Shown: positions 1 to 6,376 of the stretch, in pieces
Layout of the letters: every line of letters begins with the position of its first letter
Numbering within the stretch: the first letter of the stretch is position 1
Assembly: GCA_003167305.1 (NCBI GenBank)
Contig: PMTP01000107.1
Location: 532 to 8,483 of the forward strand
From: Acidobacteriaceae bacterium
GTDB lineage: Bacteria; Acidobacteriota; Terriglobia; Terriglobales; Acidobacteriaceae
Reading direction: 5' to 3'
Length of the DNA: 7,952 bases
Translations under genes and position numbers: made by a program
Notes under the pieces: generated by a model
Told to the model about the DNA's origin: nothing
Seen by the model: the letters and a program-made list of their open reading frames with translations, nothing else
The model's database searches: none

Positions 1-53
1 CCCTCGACGGTGGGTTTGGTTTCAAGAATCTGCTTCACGGGGCGAAGCGACAT
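1..53 (-). CDS. Pirin family protein, N-terminal fragment
   Basis: Seen: an ATG at 53-51 on the minus strand opens a frame that stays open to the window edge (17 full codons) and reads MSLRPVKQILETKPTVE. A strong AGGAGG lies at 66-61, 7 bases before the ATG. Known: pirin-family proteins are bicupin metalloproteins, and many bacterial ones begin with an R-P-V-K-x-I-x-x-x-x-P-T-x-E-G opening. The next, incomplete codon here begins GG, compatible with that Gly. Inference: this is the start of a pirin-like protein, some of which have quercetin 2,3-dioxygenase activity or redox-sensing roles; neither can be judged from 17 residues. It lies in the same direction as the DUF5916 gene, about 97 bases downstream of it. 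No convincing terminator was seen between them, so read-through is possible. Confidence 0.7.
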   Translation of the reverse strand, partial: MSLRPVKQILETKPTVE

Positions 54-150
54 GGGGAACCTCCTCTGCCTTACAGATATTGGATGCGCGAAGGAGATAT
101 TCGTTGCAACAGGGATCGGGCCGGCCGTTTACTTGGCTCAAAAGCGGAGC

Positions 151-2502
151 CTAAAAGCGGAATAGATAGGATGCTTTCACGAAGATCTGCTTGCCATCGT
201 TCAGAAAGTTCGTCGACCGAGGGGGGACATTATTATCGGGATCGCAGGCTCCGCCGGGCAAGCGATTACAGAGCGACGGGGCCAGGTTTTGCAGATCGTT
301 GTTATAGCCGACATAGACCGCCGTGCCTGGATGCGGAAGCCAGGTAAAGAGCGCCTCGGTGCCAATCTGCTTGGTCCGTGGCAGCGAGGTCTCCGCGGGA
401 TTGGCCAGCGTCGAGTCATACTCAACGATGACGCGAGCGGAAATCGCCCGCGTGAATTGATAATTGACCTTGGTGCGGAAGGTCTGGCTCTCGTAGACCA
501 GCGCGCCGTCCGCGACGGAATGATCGCGATCCAGCAGATAGATGTTATCGGCGGTCAGTTGCCGGATGGGCTGCAAGGTAACATAGACCTGCGCTGTCTT
601 CTGATTCATCAACGAAGGCGGTTGTCCTGCAACGGGGTTATAGTTCACATTTCCGCTGCGGAGGGCCTGAATATTGAAGTTCAGCTGCGCCCACGGCGCG
701 CCGCGGAAGACTATCCCGCCGTAATTCTCCGTGAAGTTAGTATATTTCGTGAGCACGGAATAGCTAGGCGGCCCGACCGTGTCGGAGCTTTGGCCGATGA
801 TGGGAGCAAAGACGAAATTGCGGGGCAGAATGAAAAAAGGATCGAAGTTCGAGTAATGATAAACGCGGTCGCCTTGATGGTTGAAGGCTATGTTCTGGTT
901 CGTTTCCAGCCCAAAGGTCAGGATTTTTCTGTGCTTCGGATACCACAGATAGTTTGAGTAAGTATGGCCGCTGCGAATGTTCGTGGACTGGATGAAACCC
1001 AGTTGGGTTTGAAAGCCGGTGCTGAAATCCAAATAGGATGAATTGAGGTTGAACGAGTGTGCGGAGCGCTGCACGGCCATGTTCCAGGTCGGTCCGGCGG
1101 AATAGGTGGGAGGATTGCCGCTGTCGACGGTGCCCATGGTCGAGCTTTCCACCCATTGCCCCATGGCCGTCCACTTATCGTTGAAGCGCACGATAGAGTC
1201 GATTCCGCCAATGCGGTTCCATCCCTGGCCGAACTCGTAATCGGTATACAGCGCGGAAATGCTCGACCCTTTGCCGAAATCCTGGGAGACACGTCCCACG
1301 GCAATGGTTGCGCGTTTCTTGTAGAGCGGGTCACCGGCGCTGACGGTCTCGCCGGGCTCCCGGTCGTCGATTGCCAGCAGGCCGATATTGGTGTGGCCTA
1401 ACTTGCCGGTCAGGCGCGCCCCATACTCCGGATGCACGATGTTGCGGGTGTAGAGCAGGATAATTGGCGAGGGCGTGGTAAAGTAGTTAGCATTTTCCAG
1501 AAAAAACGGGCGTAACTCAGGGAAGTACACCGGATAGCGCTGGTTGACGGTGAACTGCGGCTGGTCGGACTCGATGTCGCTGAAGTCCGGGTTGACGGTG
1601 GCATCGAAGACGATCTTGTCTTTGAGAACGGCCTTGAACTCGCCACCCGCCGTGGCTTCCAGGTGGCGCGAACTGAAATAGGGATCGAGGGGGTCCAGGG
1701 TCTCAAGCGTGCGCTCGTTCTGCCCGAGCACATAGGGATTGATTTGGATGTTATGCGAGCCGGTCACTCCCTCAATGCCTTTCAGGGTTTCTTCCTGGGT
1801 GAGAACGCCGGAGATGTTGGCTGCGACGCGCGGCCAGAAGTCTGTCTCGCTATTGCGCGGGAAGTTGCGCGAGAAGACTACGCCCCAGTCCGAGCCGCCG
1901 GGGCGAAAGCGCAGGCTGCGAAAGGGGATGGCCATCATCGCCATCCATCCGTCGCGCGTCACTTGCCCCTCCGAATCCCATACCTGATCGTAGCTGTAAT
2001 CCTGGTTCTGGTTTTCGGTCCATGCCGCGTCGGCTTGCACGCCGACCGGATTCACCGTGAAGAGCACGCCCTTGCGGTGGTCTTGAAAGGGATCGAAGAG
2101 CACCGAGACGTTGTCATCGCTCAGGATATTTTCGCGCCGCGCCAGATGTCCGCGAATCAGGTCCGCGTGATGGTCGTAACAAATAAACACAAGATAGAAT
2201 GTGCTCTTTGTATGCCCCAGCCAGACTTCTGTCTCTTCGGTAGCAGACTGCCCGTCGTGCGGAGAATTCTGGATAAAACCAGTAATCTTCAGCAGCTTGT
2301 CTTTCAGCTCCGGCCGGGGATTCATGCCCGCAAAGTCCGAGAGCTTCAATCCTTCGCTGAGCAGCGGCACGCGATATTCGCGGGCGGGTTGCGCCTTGGG
2401 TATCTGCGCCGGGGTTACAGCCGGCTTGTTGCTCTGCGCGGCTGAAGACGCACAGGCAATCATCCCCAGACACACCGCTACTGCCAATGCCGTGAGCTTC
2501 AT
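151..2502 (-). CDS. DUF5916 / CBM9-like domain outer-membrane protein
   Basis: Seen: the frame encodes 783 residues from the ATG at 2502. This start gives a clean signal peptide (MKLTALAVAVCLGMIA..., cleavage probably near ASSAAQS). An upstream in-frame ATG at 2559 would put 19 polar residues before it and is less likely; neither start has a strong Shine-Dalgarno. Residues about 40-200 resemble the CBM9-like beta-sandwich found at the N terminus of this family (EVWLGHT, LFDPFQDHRKG, GWMAMMAIPFRSLRF). The rest is rich in alternating aromatic/polar strands, contains the ATVNPDFSDIESDQPQ and YFPELRPFFLEN blocks, and ends in ...YLFRF, the terminal Phe typical of outer-membrane beta-barrels. Known: DUF5916 proteins are about 700-900 residues, frequent in Acidobacteriota and Bacteroidota, with no assigned reaction. 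Inference: an outer-membrane barrel with a periplasmic or surface beta-sandwich, possibly for binding or uptake. An Ala-Cys at residues 16-17 weakly resembles a lipobox, but signal peptidase I is favoured. Confidence 0.9.
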   Translation of the reverse strand: MKLTALAVAVCLGMIACASSAAQSNKPAVTPAQIPKAQPAREYRVPLLSEGLKLSDFAGMNPRPELKDKLLKITGFIQNSPHDGQSATEETEVWLGHTKSTFYLVFICYDHHADLIRGHLARRENILSDDNVSVLFDPFQDHRKGVLFTVNPVGVQADAAWTENQNQDYSYDQVWDSEGQVTRDGWMAMMAIPFRSLRFRPGGSDWGVVFSRNFPRNSETDFWPRVAANISGVLTQEETLKGIEGVTGSHNIQINPYVLGQNERTLETLDPLDPYFSSRHLEATAGGEFKAVLKDKIVFDATVNPDFSDIESDQPQFTVNQRYPVYFPELRPFFLENANYFTTPSPIILLYTRNIVHPEYGARLTGKLGHTNIGLLAIDDREPGETVSAGDPLYKKRATIAVGRVSQDFGKGSSISALYTDYEFGQGWNRIGGIDSIVRFNDKWTAMGQWVESSTMGTVDSGNPPTYSAGPTWNMAVQRSAHSFNLNSSYLDFSTGFQTQLGFIQSTNIRSGHTYSNYLWYPKHRKILTFGLETNQNIAFNHQGDRVYHYSNFDPFFILPRNFVFAPIIGQSSDTVGPPSYSVLTKYTNFTENYGGIVFRGAPWAQLNFNIQALRSGNVNYNPVAGQPPSLMNQKTAQVYVTLQPIRQLTADNIYLLDRDHSVADGALVYESQTFRTKVNYQFTRAISARVIVEYDSTLANPAETSLPRTKQIGTEALFTWLPHPGTAVYVGYNNDLQNLAPSLCNRLPGGACDPDNNVPPRSTNFLNDGKQIFVKASYLFRF

Positions 2503-2799
2503 ACGTTCAAGATACGCAACGCTCTTGTCTACGGTTCCTATAGAGCACTTGACTTTCATTCAGGATAGGCACTCAGTATCGTTTGACTCCTGCCGGGCCG
2601 CGCCGGTAGCAACAGAAATCCCGGAGCGTTTCTGCTCTTCAGCCTCACTTCACTATAAACGGTTCAGCAAGCGCTTTTGTTCAAATTGTGAAATGGAGCA
2701 GCGGGCGCATTATGGGCTGGGCATGTCCAGTTATATATAGATTTCGCGCCGGTGGGCGATGCGGGTTCCTTCCACTTTCCCTATAGTGCAATTGATCTT
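2503..2799. other. Non-coding stretch upstream of the DUF5916 gene
   Basis: No gene is recognised here. It should contain the minus-strand promoter of the DUF5916 gene. A TATAGT -10-like hexamer reads on the minus strand near 2654, but no good -35 lies at the right distance, so no promoter is called. A perfect 6-bp inverted repeat, CAGAAA at 2613-2618 and TTTCTG at 2629-2634, could form a hairpin in the 5' leader. The segment 2537-2560 is imperfectly repeated at 2780-2803 (18 of 24 positions by eye). An open plus-strand frame across the region has no recognisable protein features and is treated as chance. Confidence 0.5.
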
Positions 2800-2949
2800 C
2801 TATACCTTGCTCAGCAGCGCCTCTATATTTCTTCTGCCTCTCAAGACACGCAGAATCAATACATCTTCATCATGACGGAGGATGTAGGACGCCCGCCCGC
2901 TCATCGCGATAAAACTGCGATGAACGGGGCACAGCTTTCCAAGTCTCAT
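2800..2949 (-). pseudogene. RelE/ParE-family toxin remnant (C-terminal half)
   Basis: Seen: a 49-codon minus-strand frame from ATG 2949 to TAG 2800 reads MRLGKLCPVHRSF... and ends ILRVLRGRRNIEALLSKV. Known: RelE/ParE toxins are about 90-105 residues, and their last strand and helix commonly read like I-x-R-V-L-H-G-x-R-D-x-E-x-L, preceded by an RSF...GRY-type segment, both matched here. Inference: this is the C-terminal half of such a toxin, with the N-terminal helices missing. Upstream on the same strand there is only the oxidase remnant and the prenyltransferase, so no cognate antitoxin is present. A 12-bp palindrome (2896-2928) falls inside the frame and encodes PVHRSFIAMSG, so that part of the similarity could be repeat sequence rather than toxin. 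No good ribosome site precedes the ATG. Probably not functional. Confidence 0.5.
2896..2928. repeat. REP-like palindrome, 12-bp stem, 9-base loop
   Basis: Arms CCCGCTCATCGC (2896-2907) and GCGATGAACGGG (2917-2928) are inverted copies with one mismatch. In a minus-strand transcript that mismatch becomes a G-U wobble, so the RNA hairpin would be fully paired; the loop is 2908-2916. The right arm with its flank, gatgaacggggcac (2919-2932), recurs as gatgagcggggcac at 2967-2980, 13 of 14 bases identical and in the same orientation. Size, GC-rich stem and location between gene remnants resemble dispersed intergenic palindromes (REP-type). Copy number in the genome cannot be seen from one window. 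Confidence 0.5.
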
Positions 2950-2966
2950 GGTGATTCTTCGGGGCT

Positions 2967-2980
2967 GATGAGCGGGGCAC
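2967..2980. repeat. Partial second copy of the 2919-2932 repeat arm
   Basis: gatgagcggggcac matches 2919-2932 at 13 of 14 positions, with starts exactly 48 bases apart. Similarity does not extend convincingly beyond the 14 bases on either side. This copy lies three bases from the point where the FAD-oxidase-like reading ends (2984), which suggests the repeat marks the breakpoint between the two gene remnants. Confidence 0.4.
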
Positions 2981-2983
2981 CTG

Positions 2984-3058
2984 CCGGTTATCGGGATCCC
3001 AGAGGGCCTTGAATTCCCGGAAGGCGCGCATCAGATCCGGGCCGAACATTTCTATTAC
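2984..3058 (-). pseudogene. FAD-linked oxidase C-terminal remnant
   Basis: Seen: on the minus strand, in a different frame from the prenyltransferase, the codons from 3058 read VIEMFGPDLMRAFREF and continue KALWDPDNR. Known: this pattern (MFGP-L--AF-EFK-IWDP-), usually followed by K/RMNPGK, occurs at the end of the FAD-binding domain of GlcD/D-lactate-dehydrogenase-type oxidases and their FAD-plus-Fe-S fusion relatives. Here, directly after DNRQ the reading turns into repeat-encoded sequence and reaches a stop at 2870, so the expected NPGK ending is absent. The piece starts exactly at the tail of the prenyltransferase gene, overlapping its TAA stop by a few bases. It could be translated as a 59-residue frame from ATG 3049, but there is no sign that this matters. 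Inference: the 3' scrap of a lost gene, left by a deletion or by insertion of the prenyltransferase. Confidence 0.6.
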
Positions 3059-3669
3059 CCGCCGAGTGTCGGGTCCTGGCTTTTAAACCAGGCGAGTGCG
3101 TGCTCAAAATGCTGGAGATCGAAATCTGGCCAATATTCATCCCGGACATAGAAATCCGCATAAATCGATTGCACTGGAAGAAAACCGCTTAATCGGCGTC
3201 TTCCTCCCCAGCGTACGATCAAATCCAGACGCGAAACCTCACTTGAACGCAGGCCGCCGTTTTTAAGACCGGCCAGATCCCATTCCCAGCCATAGTTGAC
3301 CAGTAGATTCACCTTCATTCCGACACCCTGGCGATGCCGGAATTCGTTTAACGCCTTGGGGAATTGCTTCGAGGTTTCATCGCCGACGACAAGCAGAGCC
3401 GCTCCACGGCGTGCAATCTCAAAAGCGAATGCAACACTGGCCTCACTGAATGCCTTTTTCTGAATGGAAGGCCGCCTGGTGTTGTCCTGAGTAAAGCAAT
3501 AGATGGAAGTTTCCTTGATCCCGCATTCTTTACATTTCTCGAACAGCAGCAACCCCGGGTTGATACCTTGAGCATATCCGGCTTCTTTTGGCAGGCCATG
3601 ATCCACAGCCCAGCGTCGATTCCCATCGGGAATGAAACCGATGTGACGCGGGATATTATTTTTCGCCAT
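3055..3669 (-). CDS. Compact cis-prenyltransferase (UppS family), divergent
   Basis: Seen: 204 residues, with AAGGAA at 3683-3678, 8 bases before the ATG, and tandem stops TAA TAG. The signature HIGFIPDGNRRWA (residues 9-21, catalytic Asp15), the FTQDNTRRP segment (59-67, equivalent to FSxENWxRP) and RWGGRRRLSGFL (153-164, the pyrophosphate-binding RTGGxxRxSNFL motif) place it in the cis-prenyltransferase family. Known: these enzymes condense isopentenyl diphosphate onto an allylic diphosphate with Z geometry; UppS makes the C55 carrier for cell-wall precursors. Odd: typical UppS is about 230-250 residues, and about 25 are missing before the RTGG motif. The His of the GHKAG motif (E. coli His43) is Tyr32, the ENW Trp is Thr64, E. 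coli Glu198 is Arg157, and the metal-binding Glu213 is Asp172. Composition is poorer in G+C (24/60 and 27/60 in two sampled lines) than dnaG (47/60 in one line). Inference: a paralogue with a shorter or unusual product, possibly acquired, rather than the housekeeping uppS. Confidence 0.88.
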   Translation of the reverse strand: MAKNNIPRHIGFIPDGNRRWAVDHGLPKEAGYAQGINPGLLLFEKCKECGIKETSIYCFTQDNTRRPSIQKKAFSEASVAFAFEIARRGAALLVVGDETSKQFPKALNEFRHRQGVGMKVNLLVNYGWEWDLAGLKNGGLRSSEVSRLDLIVRWGGRRRLSGFLPVQSIYADFYVRDEYWPDFDLQHFEHALAWFKSQDPTLGG

Positions 3670-3713
3670 TGCACAAGTTCCTTAACCGAGCTTTACGTTC
3701 CGCCGATCTATTA

Positions 3714-3742
3714 ATCATTGCGACCATATGTAACAATATCAA
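3714..3742 (-). promoter_or_regulatory. Putative sigma-70 promoter of the cis-prenyltransferase gene
   Basis: On the minus strand, TTGATA (3742-3737, 5 of 6 to TTGACA) is followed by a 17-base spacer and AATGAT (3719-3714, 4 of 6 to TATAAT). Transcription would begin near 3707, leaving a leader of about 37 bases that contains the AAGGAA ribosome site. Spacing is ideal; the call rests on consensus matching only. Confidence 0.45.
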
Positions 3743-3746
3743 TAAT
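3718..3746 (+). promoter_or_regulatory. dnaG: Putative sigma-70 promoter of dnaG
   Basis: TTGCGA (3718-3723, 4 of 6 to TTGACA), a 17-base spacer, and AATAAT (3741-3746, 5 of 6 to TATAAT) predict a start near 3753. The -35 overlaps the -10 of the opposing promoter and the -10 overlaps its -35, so polymerase could probably occupy only one at a time. The leader to the preferred GTG start would be about 80 bases. Confidence 0.45.
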
Positions 3747-3751
3747 TTAGT

Positions 3752-3793
3752 GCATTTGGCAAGTTGTTCTCCAAGACACCGGATTGCCAATGC
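3752..3793 (+). promoter_or_regulatory. Stem-loop in the dnaG 5' leader
   Basis: TTGGCAA (3756-3762) and TTGCCAA (3784-3790) are perfect inverted copies. GCA (3752-3754) pairs with TGC (3791-3793) across a one-base bulge at 3755, giving a 10-bp helix with a 21-base loop. It begins at the predicted transcription start. It contains the alternative TTG codon (3764) in its loop, which makes translation from that codon less likely. A protein-binding operator is an alternative reading. Confidence 0.35.
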
Positions 3794-3832
3794 GCCTCCC
3801 AAGCTTCCGGCCTTATCCTCTATACAGACCCC

Positions 3833-5617
3833 GTGATCGACTTTTCCCAAACCGTGAAGCAGCAGGCCGACATCGTCAAGGTGATCGAGGGCTACATCCG
3901 GCTGCGCAAGGCGGGGGCGCAGAACTACACCGGGCTCTGCCCCTTCCACAAGGAGAAGTCGCCGTCGTTCTCTGTCCATGCGGTGCGGCAGTTCTACCAC
4001 TGCTTCGGCTGCCAGGCTTCGGGCGACGTTTTTTCTTTTGTCGCGAAGATTGAGAACGTGGGCTTCCCCGAAGCGGTGCGCATCGTTGCGGGCAAGTGCG
4101 GGATTCCGCTGCCCAAGAGGGAGTTTTCCTCGCCGGAAGAGGCTGCCGGAGCACGCCAGCGGGCCAAGCTGCTGGAGCTGCACGAGACTGCAACCGCATG
4201 GTTCGAGGAGCAGATGCGCGGGCCGGAAGGGGCTGTGGCGCGCGAGTACCTGGCCGGGCGCGGACTGACGCCGGAAGGGATTAGAGCCTTCCGCATCGGC
4301 TACGCGCCCGACAGTTTCAATGCGCTGAGGGACCGGCTGAGCGGCATGGCCGACAACGAGACCCTCCGCGCTTCGGGGCTTTTCAGCTCCAAGGAGCAAG
4401 GCAACGGGAGCCTGGGACCGATCTACGACCGCTTCCGCAAGCGGGTGACCTTCCCCATCTGCAATGAGAGCGGCCGCGTGATCGCCTTTACGGCGCGAAC
4501 GCTGGAGACCGGCGAGAAGGCAGGCGCAAAGTACATCAACTCGCCGGAGACGCCGCTCTATTCAAAGAGCCTGGTCCTCTTCAATCTGAACAAGGCGAGG
4601 ACGGCGATTCGCCAGATGGAGTTTGCGCTGCTGGTGGAGGGGCAAATGGACTGCATCTCGGTCTATCTGCGCGGGATACAGAACGTGATCGCCACCAGCG
4701 GAACGGCCTTCACCGAGCAGCAGGTGGCGATTCTCAAGCGGCATACGTCGCAGGTGGTGGTCAACTTCGATCCCGACGCCGCCGGCTCGAATGCCGCCGA
4801 GAAGTCCATCGCCCTGCTCACCGAGGAGGGTTTCAACATCAAGATCGTCACCCTCGACGGCGGCCTTGACCCGGACCGCTACATCCGCGAGCGGGGCGTG
4901 GAGGCCTACACGGCGGCGTTGCGCGGCGCGCGGCGGCAGGCCGACTACCTAATCGAGCGCGCGCGGCTGGCCTTCCCCGGCGCGAGCTCCGAGCAGAAGG
5001 TGAAGGCGATGAACTTTCTGCTGCCGCACATTCGCCGCATGCCGGAGAAGTTGGCCCGCGACCAGTTCGCGCACGACGCCGCGCAGAAGCTGGGCATCGA
5101 CTCGGCCGTGCTGCGCGAGGAGCTGCGCCAGGCCGCGCTGCGCCGGCGCGACCACATCGAGACGCGGGCCACGGCGCTGACCGAGGTCGAGCGGGTGCTG
5201 CTGCGGGCGCTGGCCATCGACGATCCGGAGAACGAGCGAGCGCGTGGGCTGGCCGCACGGGCGCTGGCAGAGCAGCCCGCGTGGTTTGAGCATCTGAGCG
5301 TCTTCGCGGCGTTGCAGGCGCTCAGCCTCCGCCAGGCTCGCGACCCGATGGAAGTGGTTGACGACGAGGCGCAGCGGGCTTTGCTTGCCGAGACGCTGCT
5401 GGCCGAGACCCGTCCGCCCGAGGAGAGCGAGGTGCAGAGCGCCATCCAGGAGATTCACGAGCGGGCTATCGTGCGTCGCCAGCGCGAGCTGCGCGAGCTG
5501 ATCGCCGAGGCTGAGCGCCGCGGCGACTTTGCCGAGCTGGCCGTGCTGACCCAGCAAAAGCTCGATCTGGACCGCGCGCTGCGCCAGTTGCACAATCAGA
5601 GGCCGCCGGAGCGGTAG
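3833..5617 (+). CDS. dnaG: DNA primase DnaG
   Basis: Role: synthesises the RNA primers for chromosome replication, working with the replicative helicase at the fork. Seen (numbering from GTG 3833, 594 residues): the opening VIDFSQTVKQQADIVKVI is typical of the family start. The zinc-ribbon is complete as Cys35, His38, Cys57, Cys60 (CPFH...CFGC). The core contains AGRGLTPEGIRAFRIGYAP (about 138-158) and KYINSPETPLYSKS (about 233). The Toprim catalytic residues are Glu269 (LVEGQMD, with Gln where Tyr is usual) and Asp313/Asp315 (NFDPDAAG). The C-terminal third is helical, Arg/Glu/Ala-rich and much less conserved, as expected for the helicase-interaction domain. Start choice: the frame is open from a TTG at 3764, but the extra 23 residues are unlike primase and that TTG sits in a hairpin loop. 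The GTG lacks a clear Shine-Dalgarno, so the exact start is uncertain. A weak GCGG/CCGC hairpin (5611-5627) before a T-rich run may end transcription. Confidence 0.96.
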   Translation: MIDFSQTVKQQADIVKVIEGYIRLRKAGAQNYTGLCPFHKEKSPSFSVHAVRQFYHCFGCQASGDVFSFVAKIENVGFPEAVRIVAGKCGIPLPKREFSSPEEAAGARQRAKLLELHETATAWFEEQMRGPEGAVAREYLAGRGLTPEGIRAFRIGYAPDSFNALRDRLSGMADNETLRASGLFSSKEQGNGSLGPIYDRFRKRVTFPICNESGRVIAFTARTLETGEKAGAKYINSPETPLYSKSLVLFNLNKARTAIRQMEFALLVEGQMDCISVYLRGIQNVIATSGTAFTEQQVAILKRHTSQVVVNFDPDAAGSNAAEKSIALLTEEGFNIKIVTLDGGLDPDRYIRERGVEAYTAALRGARRQADYLIERARLAFPGASSEQKVKAMNFLLPHIRRMPEKLARDQFAHDAAQKLGIDSAVLREELRQAALRRRDHIETRATALTEVERVLLRALAIDDPENERARGLAARALAEQPAWFEHLSVFAALQALSLRQARDPMEVVDDEAQRALLAETLLAETRPPEESEVQSAIQEIHERAIVRRQRELRELIAEAERRGDFAELAVLTQQKLDLDRALRQLHNQRPPER

Positions 5618-5631
5618 TTAGCCCCGCCAAT

Positions 5632-6342
5632 TTATTTTTCGGCCGGACCGGAGAGAAAGCTATTGTTCTTCGCGGCATCCGGCCCCAGCGTCTGGCTTTC
5701 GGCTTTCCCCCTCAAGTGCCCTTCGCTGGCCGCCTTCTGGCGCGCTGCCAGCCAATCCGAGATGCGGTAAATCTTATTGAGGTTTTTGAAAGAGCCGTCG
5801 AGATTGTGATTTTCTTTTTCGTCGAGTTCGGCGGTGATTTCCGTGATGCGCGGAGTGAAGCTCCCCTCGACAGTCGTCGGCTTGCGCCATGCGGTGGTCA
5901 TCTTCGCGCTTCCGTTGGAATCCGCCAGATAGACGTGGCCCGGCGCGGCCTCAAAGGCCACCTCGAAGTAGAACTCGCTGGAGACAAAGTAGAGACTGCC
6001 CTGGAAAATCTTGGTCTCGTAGGAGATGCCGATCACGTGCCTTCCCGGCAGCAATTGCACAATATTGGAGTTGCCGGTGGGATTCTTCAGAAAATTCACC
6101 CACTGGCCCTGATCGTCGACCCGGATGCCGTCGATGGAGTTGATTTTGGTGTCTTTGGCAATGACCAGAATCGCGGTGCTCTCTCGGGGCAAAACCGGGC
6201 CATCGTAGGTGACCACGAGCGGAAAGGTCATCATTCCGCCCCAAATCTTGTAAGGCTTCTTATCGTCGTTGGAGTTCTCTTTGGCGAAGGCGGCGTTCAT
6301 CATGAGCGCCGCGCAGAAGATCGAAATCACAAATCTACGCAT
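5632..6342 (-). CDS. Secreted protein of unknown function
   Basis: Not recognised as a named family. Start at ATG 6342, chosen because GGAGG (6352-6348) sits 5 bases upstream and because it gives a signal peptide, MRRFVISIFCAALMMNAAFA, with likely signal peptidase I cleavage after residue 20. The longer frame adds 14 residues without support. The mature part (about 216 residues) has one beta-rich unit at about 50-145: ESTAILVIAKD, INSIDGIRVDDQ, LLPGRHVIGISYE, then FYFEVAFEAAPGHVYLAD. This order (a small beta protein with a 'PGRH' turn and an 'A-PGH-Y' strand) recalls several small periplasmic or lipoprotein domains described only as DUFs, such as DUF2846-like ones; that link is tentative. The last 85 residues are polar and probably helical or disordered. 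It is convergent with dnaG, with 14 bases between the stops, and it separates dnaG from rpoD. Exported to the periplasm or beyond; function unknown. Confidence 0.85.
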   Translation of the reverse strand: MRRFVISIFCAALMMNAAFAKENSNDDKKPYKIWGGMMTFPLVVTYDGPVLPRESTAILVIAKDTKINSIDGIRVDDQGQWVNFLKNPTGNSNIVQLLPGRHVIGISYETKIFQGSLYFVSSEFYFEVAFEAAPGHVYLADSNGSAKMTTAWRKPTTVEGSFTPRITEITAELDEKENHNLDGSFKNLNKIYRISDWLAARQKAASEGHLRGKAESQTLGPDAAKNNSFLSGPAEK

Positions 6343-6359
6343 GGCAGCCTCCGGAAATT

Positions 6360-6376
6360 CCGCAACAAATTTGCGG
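6360..6376 (-). promoter_or_regulatory. Stem-loop just upstream of the secreted-protein ribosome site
   Basis: CCGCAA (6360-6365) and TTGCGG (6371-6376) form a perfect 6-bp stem with a 5-base loop. In the minus-strand mRNA it ends 7 bases before the GGAGG at 6352-6348. It may stabilise the mRNA or tune ribosome access; this is inference. Confidence 0.3.

Noticed and set aside
135..151. GGCTC/GAGCC hairpin as terminator of the DUF5916 gene
   Set aside because: Only 5 bp, and the minus-strand sequence after it has no T run.
140..161. Two copies of aaaagcgga across the stop codon of the DUF5916 gene
   Set aside because: Nine bases with a 13-base period is short and has no evident consequence; likely chance or slippage.
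289..957. Long plus-strand open frames opposite the DUF5916 gene (also 1663-2445)
   Set aside because: They are antisense to a gene with clear family motifs and signal peptide, lack ribosome sites and show no recognisable domains; typical shadows in GC-rich DNA.
2437..2502. Lipoprotein signal in the DUF5916 protein (MIAC)
   Set aside because: Met at -3 is a poor lipobox, and large outer-membrane barrels normally use signal peptidase I; an ASSAAQS cleavage site is available.
2752..3012. Plus-strand 86-codon frame over the remnant region
   Set aside because: Antisense to the toxin-like and oxidase-like readings, which both have family resemblance; nothing recognisable on the plus strand.
3764..3832. 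23-residue N-terminal extension of DnaG from TTG 3764
   Set aside because: The extension is unlike any primase start, the TTG has no ribosome site and lies in a hairpin loop. GTG 3833 fits the family start, though it also lacks a clear ribosome site.
3656..4399. Minus-strand 247-codon frame opposite dnaG
   Set aside because: Antisense to the zinc-ribbon and core of primase, with low-complexity Arg/Leu-rich translation; a shadow frame.
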